From assembly GCF_002355655.1 (NCBI RefSeq), contig NZ_AP017569.1, positions 744,001 to 808,000 of the forward strand: DNA of 64,000 nucleotides, read 5' to 3'. The notes below the pieces were generated by a model. That model made no database searches and was not told where the DNA came from. It saw only the letters and a list, made by a program, of their open reading frames with translations. This document shows, in pieces, positions 1 to 8,400 of this stretch. How positions within the stretch are numbered: the stretch's first letter is position 1; each line of letters begins with the position of its first letter. The stretch comes from Halorubrum trapanicum. Lineage in GTDB: Archaea; Halobacteriota; Halobacteria; Halobacteriales; Haloferacaceae. Position numbers and translations under genes: made by a program.

Positions 1-800
1 ACGACGTGGACTTCGTCGAGGAGGAGATGGACCTGTGGCTCGCGGGCATCGTCGACCGCAACTGGGAGGGCGTCGAGCGGCAGTCGCGTTCCCCCGACTT
101 CGACCTCGAAGGGGCGCTCTCGGACATGCTCACGGGCTTCGGCGCGACCGAGCGCGACGTGACCGCGGTCCTGCGCGAACTGGAGTATCCCGACGACCCG
201 AAGGCGTGGGACGACGGCGACCGCGAGGCGCTCGCGCGGGCGGTCCGCCGCCGCACCAAACCCATCGTCGTCGTCGCGAACAAGGTCGACGCGGCGCCGG
301 ACGGCGCGGTCGAGCGCATCCGCGAGGGGACGGACAAACCCGTGATCCCCGCGACCGCCGACGGCGAACTCGCCCTGCGCCGCGCCGCGGAGGCCGGCGT
401 CGTCGACTACGACCCGGGCGACGAGTCGTTCGAGGTCGTCGGCGACGTCTCGGATGACCAGCGCGCCGGCCTCGACGCGCTGCGCGAGTCGATGGCCGAA
501 CACGACGGGACTGGCGTTCAGACGGCCCTGAACGCCGCCGTCTACGACCTGCTCGACCGGATCACGGCCTACCCGGTCCAGGACGCCGGCAAGTGGACCG
601 ACGGGACCGGGAACGTCCTCCCGGACGCGTTCCTGCTGCCTTCGGGGTCGACCCCGCGGGACCTCGCGTACGCGGTCCACTCCGACATCGGCGAGGGGTA
701 CCTCCACGCGGTCGACGCGCGCGCCTCGCGCCGGATCGGCGAGGACCACGAGCTGAGCGAGGGCGACGTGGTCAAGATCGTCTCGACCGCCGGCCCCTGA
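1..800 (+). CDS. YchF/OBG-type translation-associated GTPase, C-terminal part
   Basis: The reading frame is open at the left edge, so the N-terminal P-loop half lies outside the window. The visible part has a G-domain NKVD motif in a VVVANKVD context near residue 95 of the fragment, a helical insert, and a C-terminal TGS-like domain over about the last 80 residues, ending DVVKIVSTA. This order matches the archaeal OBG/YchF family, whose members bind ATP or GTP and associate with ribosomes. The family assignment rests on the NKVD context and the TGS tail. The next gene is convergent and starts 57 bases downstream. Confidence 0.85.
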   Translation, partial: DVDFVEEEMDLWLAGIVDRNWEGVERQSRSPDFDLEGALSDMLTGFGATERDVTAVLRELEYPDDPKAWDDGDREALARAVRRRTKPIVVVANKVDAAPDGAVERIREGTDKPVIPATADGELALRRAAEAGVVDYDPGDESFEVVGDVSDDQRAGLDALRESMAEHDGTGVQTALNAAVYDLLDRITAYPVQDAGKWTDGTGNVLPDAFLLPSGSTPRDLAYAVHSDIGEGYLHAVDARASRRIGEDHELSEGDVVKIVSTAGP

Positions 801-857
801 TCGGGACGAAGCGACGCCCTCTCGGTCCTGCTGGGTCCTTCCGGGCCTCGCCGCCGC

Positions 858-1325
858 TCACTCCAACGGTCGCGCGTACGTCACCTGTTTGGGCTCGAAG
901 CCCGCGTCCCGGTAGAACCGCCGCGCGCCGTCGTTGCCCCACTCGCAGGAGACGGTGAGGTAGTCGCGGTCGGCCTCACGGGCCATCGCCGTCATCCGGT
1001 TCACGACCGCCGTGCCGTACCCCTCGTTCCGGTGGTCCGGGTCGATTTCGAGGTTCACGACGTCGAGGTACCGGCCACGCTCTCGGGAGGGGCGCTCTCC
1101 GGTCTCGACGGTGACGAACCCCACCGTCTCGCCGTCGGCGACGACGAGGTAGTCGGTCGTCGCGGGGTCGTCGAGGTGCGCGCGGAAGCCGTCGTCCGGC
1201 ACCGATCCCGCGTCCTCGTAGACGATCTCGTTTAGCTCTGAGTGCGCCTCCATCGCCGTCGCAAGGTCGTACCACCGTTCGACGAGGGCGTCCAGGTCGC
1301 CCTCGCCGGCTTCGACGAGTTCCAT
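858..1325 (-). CDS. GNAT family N-acetyltransferase
   Basis: This 155-residue protein would acetylate an unknown amine using acetyl-CoA. The acetyl-CoA loop appears as HRNEGYGTAVV after a beta-strand reading VVNLEIDPD, and the family's C-terminal element follows as GARRFYRDAGFEP. I chose the ATG at 1325 (MELVEAGEGD) because it starts directly at the first GNAT strand. The longer frame from 1427 adds a basic, low-complexity stretch that does not look coded. It is convergent with the YchF-type gene, and the substrate cannot be told from sequence. Confidence 0.88.
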   Translation of the reverse strand: MELVEAGEGDLDALVERWYDLATAMEAHSELNEIVYEDAGSVPDDGFRAHLDDPATTDYLVVADGETVGFVTVETGERPSRERGRYLDVVNLEIDPDHRNEGYGTAVVNRMTAMAREADRDYLTVSCEWGNDGARRFYRDAGFEPKQVTYARPLE

Positions 1326-1462
1326 GTCCGCCGGGACGGCGGAGGGTCCCTTCAGCCTTCCCTCGGCGCGGGTCGGCGTCACGTCCGGGAACGCGGCGCG
1401 GCTCCCGCGTGCGACCGATAGGCACATCCCGATCGCCCGAGACGGGCTTGTAGAGAGCGGCC

Positions 1463-2293
1463 ATGCTCGGGCTCGAACACGACTTCCGGATCGTCGACAC
1501 CCGCGCGACCCTCGACCCCGACGAGTCGTCGGTCGCCACCCACGGCCGAGACATCTCGCCGGAGCGGCTGGAGCGCGAGATGCTCCAGGCGGGCATCGTC
1601 CGCGCGGTCGCGAGCCCCGGCCAGCGCGCCGCCGGGCGGAGCTACCTCCGCGCGAACAACGCCGTCGCGCGCCTCTCCATCGACCGGCCGTTCGTCGCGT
1701 TCGCCCGCCTCAACGGCCCGCGCGACCCCGGGACCGGACCGGTGTCGGCGGTCCGGAACCTCCGCGCCGAGCGCGACGACCACCACACCCGGCCGGACGA
1801 CGTCGAGCAGTACTCCTACGACGACCGCTTCCACGGCTTCACGCTGGCGCCCCACGCCGACGGCCTCCCGAACGAGGACGTGCTGGCTCGGCTGGAGGAC
1901 GCGGACCTCCCCCTCTTCGTCCACGCCGGTCGGGAGTTCCCCCCCGAGGCGGTCGAGACGGAGCTGCTCGGCTACGACCTCCCGGTCGTGCTGGGGAGCT
2001 TCGGGGGCTACCCGCTGGACGCCGAGCTGATGAATCAGACGCTGGACCTGTTGGACGACTACGACCGCGTGTACGTCGACACGAGCGCGGTCCGGTACCG
2101 CGAGGTGCTCGAACGCGGCGTGCTGGAACACCCCGACCGCGTCCTCTTCGGCTCCGGCGCGCCCGACGTCCACCCCAACGTCGGCGTGATGGAAGTGCTC
2201 ACCCTCGACGTCTCCGAGGACCTGATGGCCCGCGTGCTGGCGAAGAACCCCGCGCGCCTCGTCCCCGCGCTCGCCGAGGGCGCGGACGTCTGA
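1463..2293 (+). CDS. amidohydrolase-like TIM-barrel protein, metal site degenerate
   Basis: The 276-residue protein has the fold pattern of the amidohydrolase-2 family: an N-terminal strand, a central LPLFVHAGR strand, a late strand VLFGSGAPDVHPN, and a C-terminal helix with KNPARLVP. The HxH metal pair normally found in the first strand is absent (FRIVDTRATL). The late strand has GSGAPD where active members have GSDYP. It may therefore be an inactive or altered member. The start is the ATG at 1463. It lies divergent from the acetyltransferase gene and has no obvious pathway partner. Confidence 0.7.
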   Translation: MLGLEHDFRIVDTRATLDPDESSVATHGRDISPERLEREMLQAGIVRAVASPGQRAAGRSYLRANNAVARLSIDRPFVAFARLNGPRDPGTGPVSAVRNLRAERDDHHTRPDDVEQYSYDDRFHGFTLAPHADGLPNEDVLARLEDADLPLFVHAGREFPPEAVETELLGYDLPVVLGSFGGYPLDAELMNQTLDLLDDYDRVYVDTSAVRYREVLERGVLEHPDRVLFGSGAPDVHPNVGVMEVLTLDVSEDLMARVLAKNPARLVPALAEGADV

Positions 2294-2372
2294 CGACGGG
2301 AACCGCCGCCCGCGGATTCCCCCTCGGCGCCGAAGCGACGGCCACTTGTCGCGTCGCGGCCGACCGACGACA

Positions 2373-2858
2373 ATGAGCGACGAGGACGCGGACGTCCCGC
2401 GGACCCGCGCCGACGATCCCCACGTCGAGGTCGTCCGCGCGGTCGGCCACGAGAACGTCACCGCCGAACACGCGAGCACGTTCGAGCTCACGACCGACGA
2501 CTGGCTCACCCCCGCCGGCGACTGTATCGTCGGCGTCGAGGCGGACCGGACCCCGCGAGACTTCTCCCCCGAGTTCCGCGAGGCGTGTCGGGACGCGGAC
2601 GCGACGGTCGAGGCGACGCTCGTCGTCGACGCCGGCGACGAGACGTACGAGGAGACGATCACCGGCCGCGGCGACCCCGACCTCGCGCTGCTCGACGACC
2701 GCTCGATGGTCGGCCGGACGAGCGGCTACACCGACGACGAGCGGACGATCCTCGTCGACGGCGACGGCGCGGCCGCCGACCTCGACCGCGACCTCGTCGG
2801 CGCGCTGGCCGACGGGGCCGACCTCACGCTTCGGTTGGCGGTCGAGCCCGACGAGTAA
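2373..2858 (+). CDS. DUF371 family protein
   Basis: This is a 161-residue soluble acidic protein. It matches the archaeal DUF371 (COG2090) pattern: a VVRAVGHENVTAEHASTFE opening, a GDCIVGVEAD strand, a central GRGDPDLALLDDRSMVGR segment, and a closing strand followed by a DLTLRLAVE end. Members are widespread in archaea, and I know of no established function. I chose the ATG at 2373 because the frame from 2346 only adds a short basic extension. The gene stands alone between the amidohydrolase-like gene and the MTH865-like gene. Confidence 0.82.
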   Translation: MSDEDADVPRTRADDPHVEVVRAVGHENVTAEHASTFELTTDDWLTPAGDCIVGVEADRTPRDFSPEFREACRDADATVEATLVVDAGDETYEETITGRGDPDLALLDDRSMVGRTSGYTDDERTILVDGDGAAADLDRDLVGALADGADLTLRLAVEPDE

Positions 2859-2971
2859 CTGCCACGCCGGAACCGTCTCAGTCGTCTGCCGCCGTCGCGA
2901 AATTAGACAACCCTAAATGAGTTTACCGTTGTTCCGCAACCCTTTTGCGGGGGTCCCGGGATGAACTGTGT

Positions 2972-3229
2972 ATGAGCGACGTGAAAGCGGAACTCCGCGA
3001 ACAGTTCTTGGAGGCGTTCGGCGGCGCAGACTTCCCCGTCGAGAACCAGATGGACCTCGTCCCCGCGCTGCCGGACGGTCCGGCGACGAAGTTCGAGGCC
3101 GGCGACGTGAGCTTCACCGCGATGGAGATGGCGGCGAAGCTCGGCAGCGAACAGGAGTTCCCCTACGACACCGCCGAGGAGCTCGTCGACGACATCCTCG
3201 ACGGGCTCGAATCGAAAGGAATGATCTGA
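2972..3229 (+). CDS. MTH865-like small protein
   Basis: This 85-residue acidic protein resembles the archaeal MTH865 family: an opening helix ELREQFLEAFGGADFPVEN, a DLVPALPDGPATKFEAGDVSF centre, and a closing helix DTAEELVDDILDGLESKGMI. Family members are small single-domain EF-hand-like folds whose role is unknown. The ATG at 2972 fits the family length, and the in-frame start at 2945 would add nine residues not expected of the family. It is monocistronic. Confidence 0.8.
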   Translation: MSDVKAELREQFLEAFGGADFPVENQMDLVPALPDGPATKFEAGDVSFTAMEMAAKLGSEQEFPYDTAEELVDDILDGLESKGMI

Positions 3230-3336
3230 GACGGCCGACCGACACGGAACTTTTCCGTCGACACTCCGCGCTGTTTTCGGTTCCGTAGCCGACGCGCCGG
3301 CGGGAGGTTGATTACCGCGGAGCCGCTACGGCGGGT

Positions 3337-4092
3337 GTGTTCGCCGAGATCACGAGCCTGGTGCCGCGGTGGGTCCTCTGGGGGGTCGGCCTCGGGATCG
3401 CCGCCACCGGGGTGGTCGCGCTCGCCTTCTACCTCGGCGACCGGTTCGTGCCGGCTCCGGCCGCGTCGGCCGGCCGCCGCGGCGCCGCCGGCGACGAGCG
3501 CCGCCGCCGCGAGATCCGGACGTATCTGACCGCGGCCGGCGAGCGCTTCGCGGAGGACCACGCGTTCGACGGCGTCTCCGTTCCCTTCTACCTTCCCGAG
3601 CGCGGCGTCGCGATCACCTTCGACGCGCACGACTACTTCCGGCTGGAGGGCGAGGGCGTCTACACGGTCCTCTGCGAGCACGAGATGCCCGGCCGCGGGC
3701 TCGGCCGCCGGCTTCCGTTCGACGTCGACGAACCCGACTGGGCGACCGACGAGTCCGGTTCGGGGCGCGACCGCACCGGTCGGTTCGGCGGTGGCGGCTT
3801 CGGGACCGGCCGATCGGCCGGCGCCTCACGGCCGGGCGGCGCCGCCGGCCGCGCCGACCCCGTCGGCGACGCCTTCGACGAGCTCGGCGTCTCGCGCGAC
3901 GCCGACCTCGACGCGGTGAAGGGCGCCTACCGCGAGCGCGTCAAGGAGACGCACCCCGACCAGGGCGGCGACGAGGAGTCGTTCCGGCGCGTCCGCGAGG
4001 CGTACGCGACCGCCCGCAACCACGTCGACGGCGGTCCGGCCGACCGCGACGCGGACCGCCGCCGCGAGCGACAGACCGGGTACGGGCGGTGA
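3337..4092 (+). CDS. membrane-anchored J-domain protein
   Basis: This 251-residue protein has an N-terminal transmembrane helix (about residues 10-32, after a short polar lead), a middle globular region, a Gly/Ser/Arg-rich linker near residues 135-175, and a C-terminal J domain. The J domain carries the HPD tripeptide at residues 206-208 (KETHPDQGG), which is needed to stimulate Hsp70 ATPase. It probably tethers DnaK activity at the membrane. It begins with GTG at 3337. Its stop overlaps the start of the phosphoesterase gene by four bases, so the two are likely cotranscribed. Confidence 0.85.
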   Translation: MFAEITSLVPRWVLWGVGLGIAATGVVALAFYLGDRFVPAPAASAGRRGAAGDERRRREIRTYLTAAGERFAEDHAFDGVSVPFYLPERGVAITFDAHDYFRLEGEGVYTVLCEHEMPGRGLGRRLPFDVDEPDWATDESGSGRDRTGRFGGGGFGTGRSAGASRPGGAAGRADPVGDAFDELGVSRDADLDAVKGAYRERVKETHPDQGGDEESFRRVREAYATARNHVDGGPADRDADRRRERQTGYGR

Positions 4093-4889
4093 CGCGAGCG
4101 GGCGCCGAGGTCGACTCCGCGTTCTCCGACGTCGCCTTCGCGGAGCGCGCGATCTACCTCCCCGCGAACGACGCGCTCGTCGTCGCCGACCTCCACGTCG
4201 GCCGCGGCGAGGCCTCCGCCGTCTCGCTCCCGCTCGGCGAGCGCGCGGACCTGATCGACCGGCTCCGCGACCTCCTCGACCGGTTCGATCCGGCGACGGT
4301 CGTCGTCGCCGGCGACGTCGTCCACACCTTCGACCGGGTCAGCGACAGGGCCCGCGGGGCGCTGGAGGCGCTCCGCGACGCCTGCGACGCACGCGGCGCC
4401 GCCCTCGAACTCGTCGCGGGCAACCACGACGCCGCGCTCGCGGACGCGTGGGACAGTCGGGTCCGCGACGAGTTGGTCCTCGATGAGTCCGGGGACCGGA
4501 CCGCGAGCGACGCGCCCCGGACCGTCGTCTGTCACGGCCACGAGGCGCCCGCGACCGCGGCGGACCGGTACGCGATCGGCCACGTCCACCCGACGATCGA
4601 GATCGAGGGCGACCGCCGCCCCTGCGTCCTCCGCGGCGAGGGGACCTACCGCGGCGCCGACCTCCTCGTGTTGCCCGCGTTCACCCGGCTCGCCCCGGGC
4701 GTGGCCGTCAACGACATGCGGACCGACGCGTTCGACTCCCCGCTCGTCACCGACGCGGACCGACTGGCGCCGGTCGTTATCGACCCCGACGGCGGGGACG
4801 GGCCCGCCGCCGACGCGGGGGGCGGCGCGGGCGACGCCGGAGCGGTCCTCCGGTTCCCGCCCCTCGGCGAGTTCCGCGAGCTGTTGTGA
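4089..4889 (+). CDS. metallophosphoesterase, COG1407-like
   Basis: This 266-residue two-metal phosphoesterase shows all the expected motifs in order: DLHVG near residue 35, GDVVH near 77, GNHD near 114, CHGHEA, and GHVHP near 164. The combination matches the archaeal ICC/COG1407 group, often described as DNA-repair-associated phosphoesterases; the actual substrate is not established here. The GTG start at 4089 overlaps the J-domain stop (GTGA), indicating translational coupling. The long upstream extension of this frame is a shadow of the J-domain gene. The C-terminal third has a Gly/Ala/Asp-rich insertion near residues 235-252. Confidence 0.88.
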   Translation: MTRAGAEVDSAFSDVAFAERAIYLPANDALVVADLHVGRGEASAVSLPLGERADLIDRLRDLLDRFDPATVVVAGDVVHTFDRVSDRARGALEALRDACDARGAALELVAGNHDAALADAWDSRVRDELVLDESGDRTASDAPRTVVCHGHEAPATAADRYAIGHVHPTIEIEGDRRPCVLRGEGTYRGADLLVLPAFTRLAPGVAVNDMRTDAFDSPLVTDADRLAPVVIDPDGGDGPAADAGGGAGDAGAVLRFPPLGEFRELL

Positions 4890-4921
4890 ACGCTTTTGTT
4901 CTGTCGTGCGTACTGTGAGCT

Positions 4922-5119
4922 ATGAACACGGAGAACGCCTGCCTGGGCTGCGGCGAGCCGTTCGACTGGGGCGACGGCGAGTGCCCCGAGTGCGGCTGGG
5001 ACCGCGACGAGTGGGCCGCGAGCGGCCGACACGGGCTGGAGAAGGAGGGGCACGGCGAGCCGGAGGAGGACGGGGAGTCCCGCGGCGGCGGGCTCGGCGG
5101 CCTCGGGCCGATCCGCTGA
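4922..5119 (+). CDS. small zinc-ribbon protein, 65 residues
   Basis: A 65-residue protein with two CxxC knuckles at Cys7/Cys10 and Cys21/Cys24 (CLGC and CPEC), spaced as in a treble-clef or rubredoxin-like zinc ribbon. It is followed by an acidic and Gly-rich tail ending GLGGLGPIR. It begins at an ATG 33 bases after the phosphoesterase stop and may belong to the same unit. Such tiny CPxCG proteins are common in haloarchaea, and most have no assigned job. Confidence 0.75.
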   Translation: MNTENACLGCGEPFDWGDGECPECGWDRDEWAASGRHGLEKEGHGEPEEDGESRGGGLGGLGPIR

Positions 5120-5163
5120 GGCGGGAAGCCGCGAGGGGTCCGACACCGCTCTCGAACCGCGGC

Positions 5164-6075
5164 TCAGTCGTCGCCGCTGAGCGTCCACGTCGAGGTGAAC
5201 TCGTCGACGTCGCCGTCGTACGCCGAGGGACCGTCGCCAGACTGATCGACGTACGACGCGCCGGAGCCGTCCGGGCCGTCGGGGCCGTGGCGCGCGCGGT
5301 GGAGCGCGTCGCAGACTGCGCCCTGTCCGCCCATGTTCACGCTCGCCAGCCGGGAGCGCTTCTGGACCACGTCGAGTCGCTCGGCCGAGATGGGGTCGCC
5401 CTCCGGCGTCAGGAACAGCGTGTCGTCGGGCCCCGTCACGTGGCCGCTCGTCTCGACGCGGTCGAGGTAGTCGGCGACCGGGTCGGCGTCGACGACGACC
5501 GAGAGCCCGCCGAGGTCGACGTGGGCCTCGTCGCCGGCGACCTCGACGTCCGAGCGGTCGAGCGCGACGACCTGTTCCGGGTCGACGCCGGCGTCGAGCA
5601 GCGCGTCGACCGCCTCGCGCTGCGTGGAGACGCGAGCCTTGTCGGCGATGGCCGCGCGCACCTCCGCCACGCCGCCGTCCGCGTCCGGGAAGGTCTCCCC
5701 GAAGGTGTCGCGGGCGTTGACGCCGGTCGTGATCTCGTCGCCGTGCATGTGGTCGCACAGCTCGATCCGCGCCTCGTCGGCCCAGTCGAGCCCCTCGACC
5801 TCGTCGCGGGCGTCGGTCGCCATCATCCACGCGAACGCGGGCGAACACCACGCGGTCGGGAGCGTGAACCGGACCTCGACGCGGTCGCCGTCGACCTCGA
5901 TCGCGTCGACGTAGTCGAGTTCGACGATCGAGCGGGCGAGCTCCGGGTCCTCGACGCGGTCGAGTCGGTCCCTGACCGCCGAGATTCGCTGCGGCTCGCC
6001 GGCCGGGTCGCTCGGGGAGTCGCCGCCGGTGTCGCTCCCGGCGTCGGCCGTCGGGTCCGTGCTGCTCCCCGACAT
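5164..6075 (-). CDS. MIP18/DUF59-type metal-sulfur cluster assembly protein
   Basis: This 303-residue protein has a disordered acidic N-terminus (about 1-30). A DUF59/MIP18-like domain follows (about 30-120) with RLDRVEDPELARSIVELDYV and the conserved Cys context TAWCSPAFAWMM. The long C-terminal region is of unknown fold. Proteins of this type help load iron-sulfur or metal centres. Its ATG overlaps the upstream amidohydrolase stop by one base (TGATG), so the two are translationally coupled. The pairing with that amidohydrolase and the neighbouring alcohol dehydrogenase recalls propane-monooxygenase gene clusters. Confidence 0.75.
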   Translation of the reverse strand: MSGSSTDPTADAGSDTGGDSPSDPAGEPQRISAVRDRLDRVEDPELARSIVELDYVDAIEVDGDRVEVRFTLPTAWCSPAFAWMMATDARDEVEGLDWADEARIELCDHMHGDEITTGVNARDTFGETFPDADGGVAEVRAAIADKARVSTQREAVDALLDAGVDPEQVVALDRSDVEVAGDEAHVDLGGLSVVVDADPVADYLDRVETSGHVTGPDDTLFLTPEGDPISAERLDVVQKRSRLASVNMGGQGAVCDALHRARHGPDGPDGSGASYVDQSGDGPSAYDGDVDEFTSTWTLSGDD

Positions 6076-7136
6076 CAGTCCGCGGCGGCCCCCGCGTCCC
6101 CGCCGTAGTGGGCGCCGAGGTCGAACCGCTCGGTGATGTCGTCGTCGCGGAACTGGCGCTTCTTCTCCTCGATGTCGATGTCGTACAGCTCCGCGACGTT
6201 CTCGCCCATGACCTTCTTCATCGTCTCGACGTCGAGTTCGACCCCGTACTCGTCGCGCTGCTCGTCGGTGAGCTCCGCGTTCATCACCTGGTCGACGAGC
6301 CAGTCGGGGTTCCACAGCGCGTAGTCGGAGCCGAACAGGACCCGGTCCTCGCCGAGCCAGTACAGCAGCTCGCCCATGATCTCGCCGAACTTCCGCGGGC
6401 GGTTCGTCGTCATCGCGGAGGCGACCGCGAGTCCGCCGTACACGTTCGGCTCCTGGGCGGCGATCCAGCAGAAGTCGTCGAGCCGCGGGAGCCCGACGTG
6501 GTTGACGATGAAGTTGAGTTCCGGGAACGACGAGGCTGCGTCGTCGATGTCCTTCACGTCGAACGCGTCGCGGTTGAGCGGGCGGATCGTCGGTCCCTTG
6601 TGGGCGTTGATGTTCTCGATCCCGAGGTCGGCGCACTTCTCTAAGAACTCGAAGGCCTCGTCGCTGTCGAGCCGCCACCCCTTCGACTCGCCGCGCCACT
6701 CGGCGGTGTACAGCTTCACGCCGGGGATGTCGTACTCCTCCTTGAGATGTTCGAGGTATCGGAGTCCCTCCTCGCCGTCGCGCGGGTCGAAGCTCCCGTT
6801 CAAGACGAACCGCTCCGGGTACTCTTCCGCGAGCTCGGCGTTCTGCTCGGTCGTGTTGAACCCCTCGTCGTAGAAGTCGTCGAGGTAGGTCGGCTGGAAG
6901 ATCGCCATGTCGGCGGCCGCGTTCCCGAACAGGTCCTCGGTCATCTTGTCGGCGCCGTAGTGCCGGTACGTGTCGATGTCCCACTGCTTCTCCTCCGGGG
7001 TGAACCCGGTGTGGTAGTCGTAGAAGCACTGGAGGAACTGCTCGCCCCCCTCGTGAATGATGTTCTCCTCCCGCGCGTCCCACAGGTGAACGTGGCCGTC
7101 GATGACGAATATCTCCTCGCCGTCCATCTCGTACAT
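6075..7136 (-). CDS. amidohydrolase family metal-dependent hydrolase
   Basis: This 353-residue TIM-barrel hydrolase keeps the metal-binding residues: HVHLWD near residue 15 (HxH), NAHKGP and NHVGLP in the middle strands, and FGSDYALWNPD late in the barrel. The family includes decarboxylases and hydrolases of the amidohydrolase-2 type; the substrate is unknown. The protein is rich in Asp and Glu. It leads an operon with the MIP18-like gene (one-base overlap) and faces the alcohol dehydrogenase across a 156-base promoter region. The start at 7136 has in-frame alternatives a few codons in. Confidence 0.82.
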   Translation of the reverse strand: MYEMDGEEIFVIDGHVHLWDAREENIIHEGGEQFLQCFYDYHTGFTPEEKQWDIDTYRHYGADKMTEDLFGNAAADMAIFQPTYLDDFYDEGFNTTEQNAELAEEYPERFVLNGSFDPRDGEEGLRYLEHLKEEYDIPGVKLYTAEWRGESKGWRLDSDEAFEFLEKCADLGIENINAHKGPTIRPLNRDAFDVKDIDDAASSFPELNFIVNHVGLPRLDDFCWIAAQEPNVYGGLAVASAMTTNRPRKFGEIMGELLYWLGEDRVLFGSDYALWNPDWLVDQVMNAELTDEQRDEYGVELDVETMKKVMGENVAELYDIDIEEKKRQFRDDDITERFDLGAHYGGDAGAAAD

Positions 7137-7160
7137 ACAAGTTAGCGTGAGTGTTGGTCA

Positions 7161-7174
7161 CATATAACTATAAG
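7161..7174 (-). promoter_or_regulatory. TATA-like promoter element for the amidohydrolase operon
   Basis: On the minus strand this AT-rich stretch reads CTTATAGTTATATG. It ends about 25-38 bases before the ATG at 7136, the usual archaeal TATA position for a very short leader. It is the only AT-rich block in the local GC-rich context. Confidence 0.5.
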
Positions 7175-7189
7175 GATCGTTCAGTATCG

Positions 7190-7202
7190 TTACCAATGGT
7201 AA
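7190..7202. promoter_or_regulatory. candidate operator, 13-base palindrome
   Basis: TTACCAATGGTAA has perfect six-base arms around a single central A. It lies in the shared promoter region of the amidohydrolase operon and the alcohol dehydrogenase, just upstream of the leftward TATA block and about 60 bases before the rightward one. Size and symmetry suit a dimeric winged-helix regulator. No regulator gene is adjacent, so the binding protein is unknown. Confidence 0.45.
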
Positions 7203-7292
7203 GATGAGAGGTCTCGACACGTACGCTGGTCACTCGAACCACGCACATCCGTAACGAATGTTTATGTAGGTGTGTGAAAGAGTGTGAAACAC

Positions 7293-8333
7293 ATGCAAGC
7301 TGCCAGACTCCACGAGTACACCGACGACATGAGCGAGGGGCTCACGATCGACGAGGTAGACCGACCGCACGCGACCGGCGCGAGCGACGTGATCGTCGAG
7401 GTCGAGGGGGCGGGCTGGTGCCAGACTGACAACCACATCATCGAGGGGATGTGGGAGGAGTACGTCCCGCAGGACCTCCCGATGACGCTGGGCCACGAGA
7501 ACGCGGGCACCGTCGTCGAGACGGGCGAGGACGTCGAGATCGTCTCGGAGGGCGACCCGGTGATCTGTCACCCGGTCCAGACCTGCGGCACCTGTCGTCC
7601 CTGCCGGCTCGGCGAGACGATGTACTGCGAGAACGACTCGTTCAACGGGCTCACCGTCGACGGCGGCTTCGCCGAGTACCTCCACACCAGCGAGCGCTCG
7701 GTGATCCCGCTGCCGTCGGGCGTCGAGCCGATAGACATCGCGCCCCACGCGGACGCCGGCATCACCGCGTACCACGCCGCGAAGAAGGCGGTCGCCGACC
7801 TGAACCCGGGCGACCACGCGGTCGTCATCGGCGTCGGCGGCCTCGGCCACATCGGCCTCCAGTGCCTGAACGCCATGAGCGCGGCCCGGATCACCGCGGT
7901 CGACCTGAAGCAGTCCGCCCTGAACCTCGCGGACGGGTACGGAGCCGACCACTTAATAAACCCGAGCGAGGCCGACGTCGCGGCCGAGATCGAGGGGATC
8001 ACCGACGGGACGGGTGCGGCGCAGGTGCTCGACTTCGTCGGCGAGGACGTGACGACCTCGTACGCCCCCGACATCACCGCCGCCGGCGGCGACCACCACA
8101 TCATCGGCTACGGCGGCCACGTCCACGAGCCGGCGCAGGCGCTGGTGAACGGCGAGTTCTCCTTCGTCGGCAACATCGTCGGTCGGTACGCCGAGCTACA
8201 GGAGCTCGTCGCGCTCGTCGAGCAGGGCGACGTCGACCTCCACACCAGCCGGTACGACCTCGGCGAGATCAACACCGTCGCCGAGAAGCTCGAACACCGG
8301 GAGATCGACGGGCGCGCCGTCATCACGCCCTGA
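7293..8333 (+). CDS. zinc-dependent alcohol dehydrogenase, NAD(P)-linked
   Basis: This 346-residue medium-chain dehydrogenase oxidises an alcohol, reducing NAD(P). It shows the catalytic zinc residues (GWCQTDNH and TLGHENAG), a structural-zinc cysteine cluster (CGTCRPCRLGETMYCEND), and the Rossmann motif VIGVGGLGHIGLQ near residue 185. I prefer the ATG at 7293 over the GTG at 7284, because the TATA-like TTTATG at 7260 would place transcription start almost on it. It faces the amidohydrolase/MIP18 operon. In bacteria, dehydrogenases of this kind sit beside those two genes in propane oxidation clusters, but no monooxygenase is present here. Confidence 0.88.
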   Translation: MQAARLHEYTDDMSEGLTIDEVDRPHATGASDVIVEVEGAGWCQTDNHIIEGMWEEYVPQDLPMTLGHENAGTVVETGEDVEIVSEGDPVICHPVQTCGTCRPCRLGETMYCENDSFNGLTVDGGFAEYLHTSERSVIPLPSGVEPIDIAPHADAGITAYHAAKKAVADLNPGDHAVVIGVGGLGHIGLQCLNAMSAARITAVDLKQSALNLADGYGADHLINPSEADVAAEIEGITDGTGAAQVLDFVGEDVTTSYAPDITAAGGDHHIIGYGGHVHEPAQALVNGEFSFVGNIVGRYAELQELVALVEQGDVDLHTSRYDLGEINTVAEKLEHREIDGRAVITP

Positions 8334-8400
8334 GTCGGGCCCGGACGCCGAGCCGCAGTCCACGGAAGATTTTTATCGTTGGTTTCGAACACTCCCGATT

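Noticed and set aside
1379-2662. Minus-strand frame opposite the amidohydrolase-like and DUF371 genes
   Set aside because: Valine/arginine-rich shadow of plus-strand genes with recognisable families.
3369-4088. N-terminal extension of the phosphoesterase frame
   Set aside because: It is an arginine-rich shadow of the J-domain gene. The GTG at 4089 fits the family and the overlap.
5164-7161. A single 665-residue protein across both operon genes
   Set aside because: The extended frame has arginine-rich shadow composition over the amidohydrolase gene. A coupled ATG at 6075 explains the real start.
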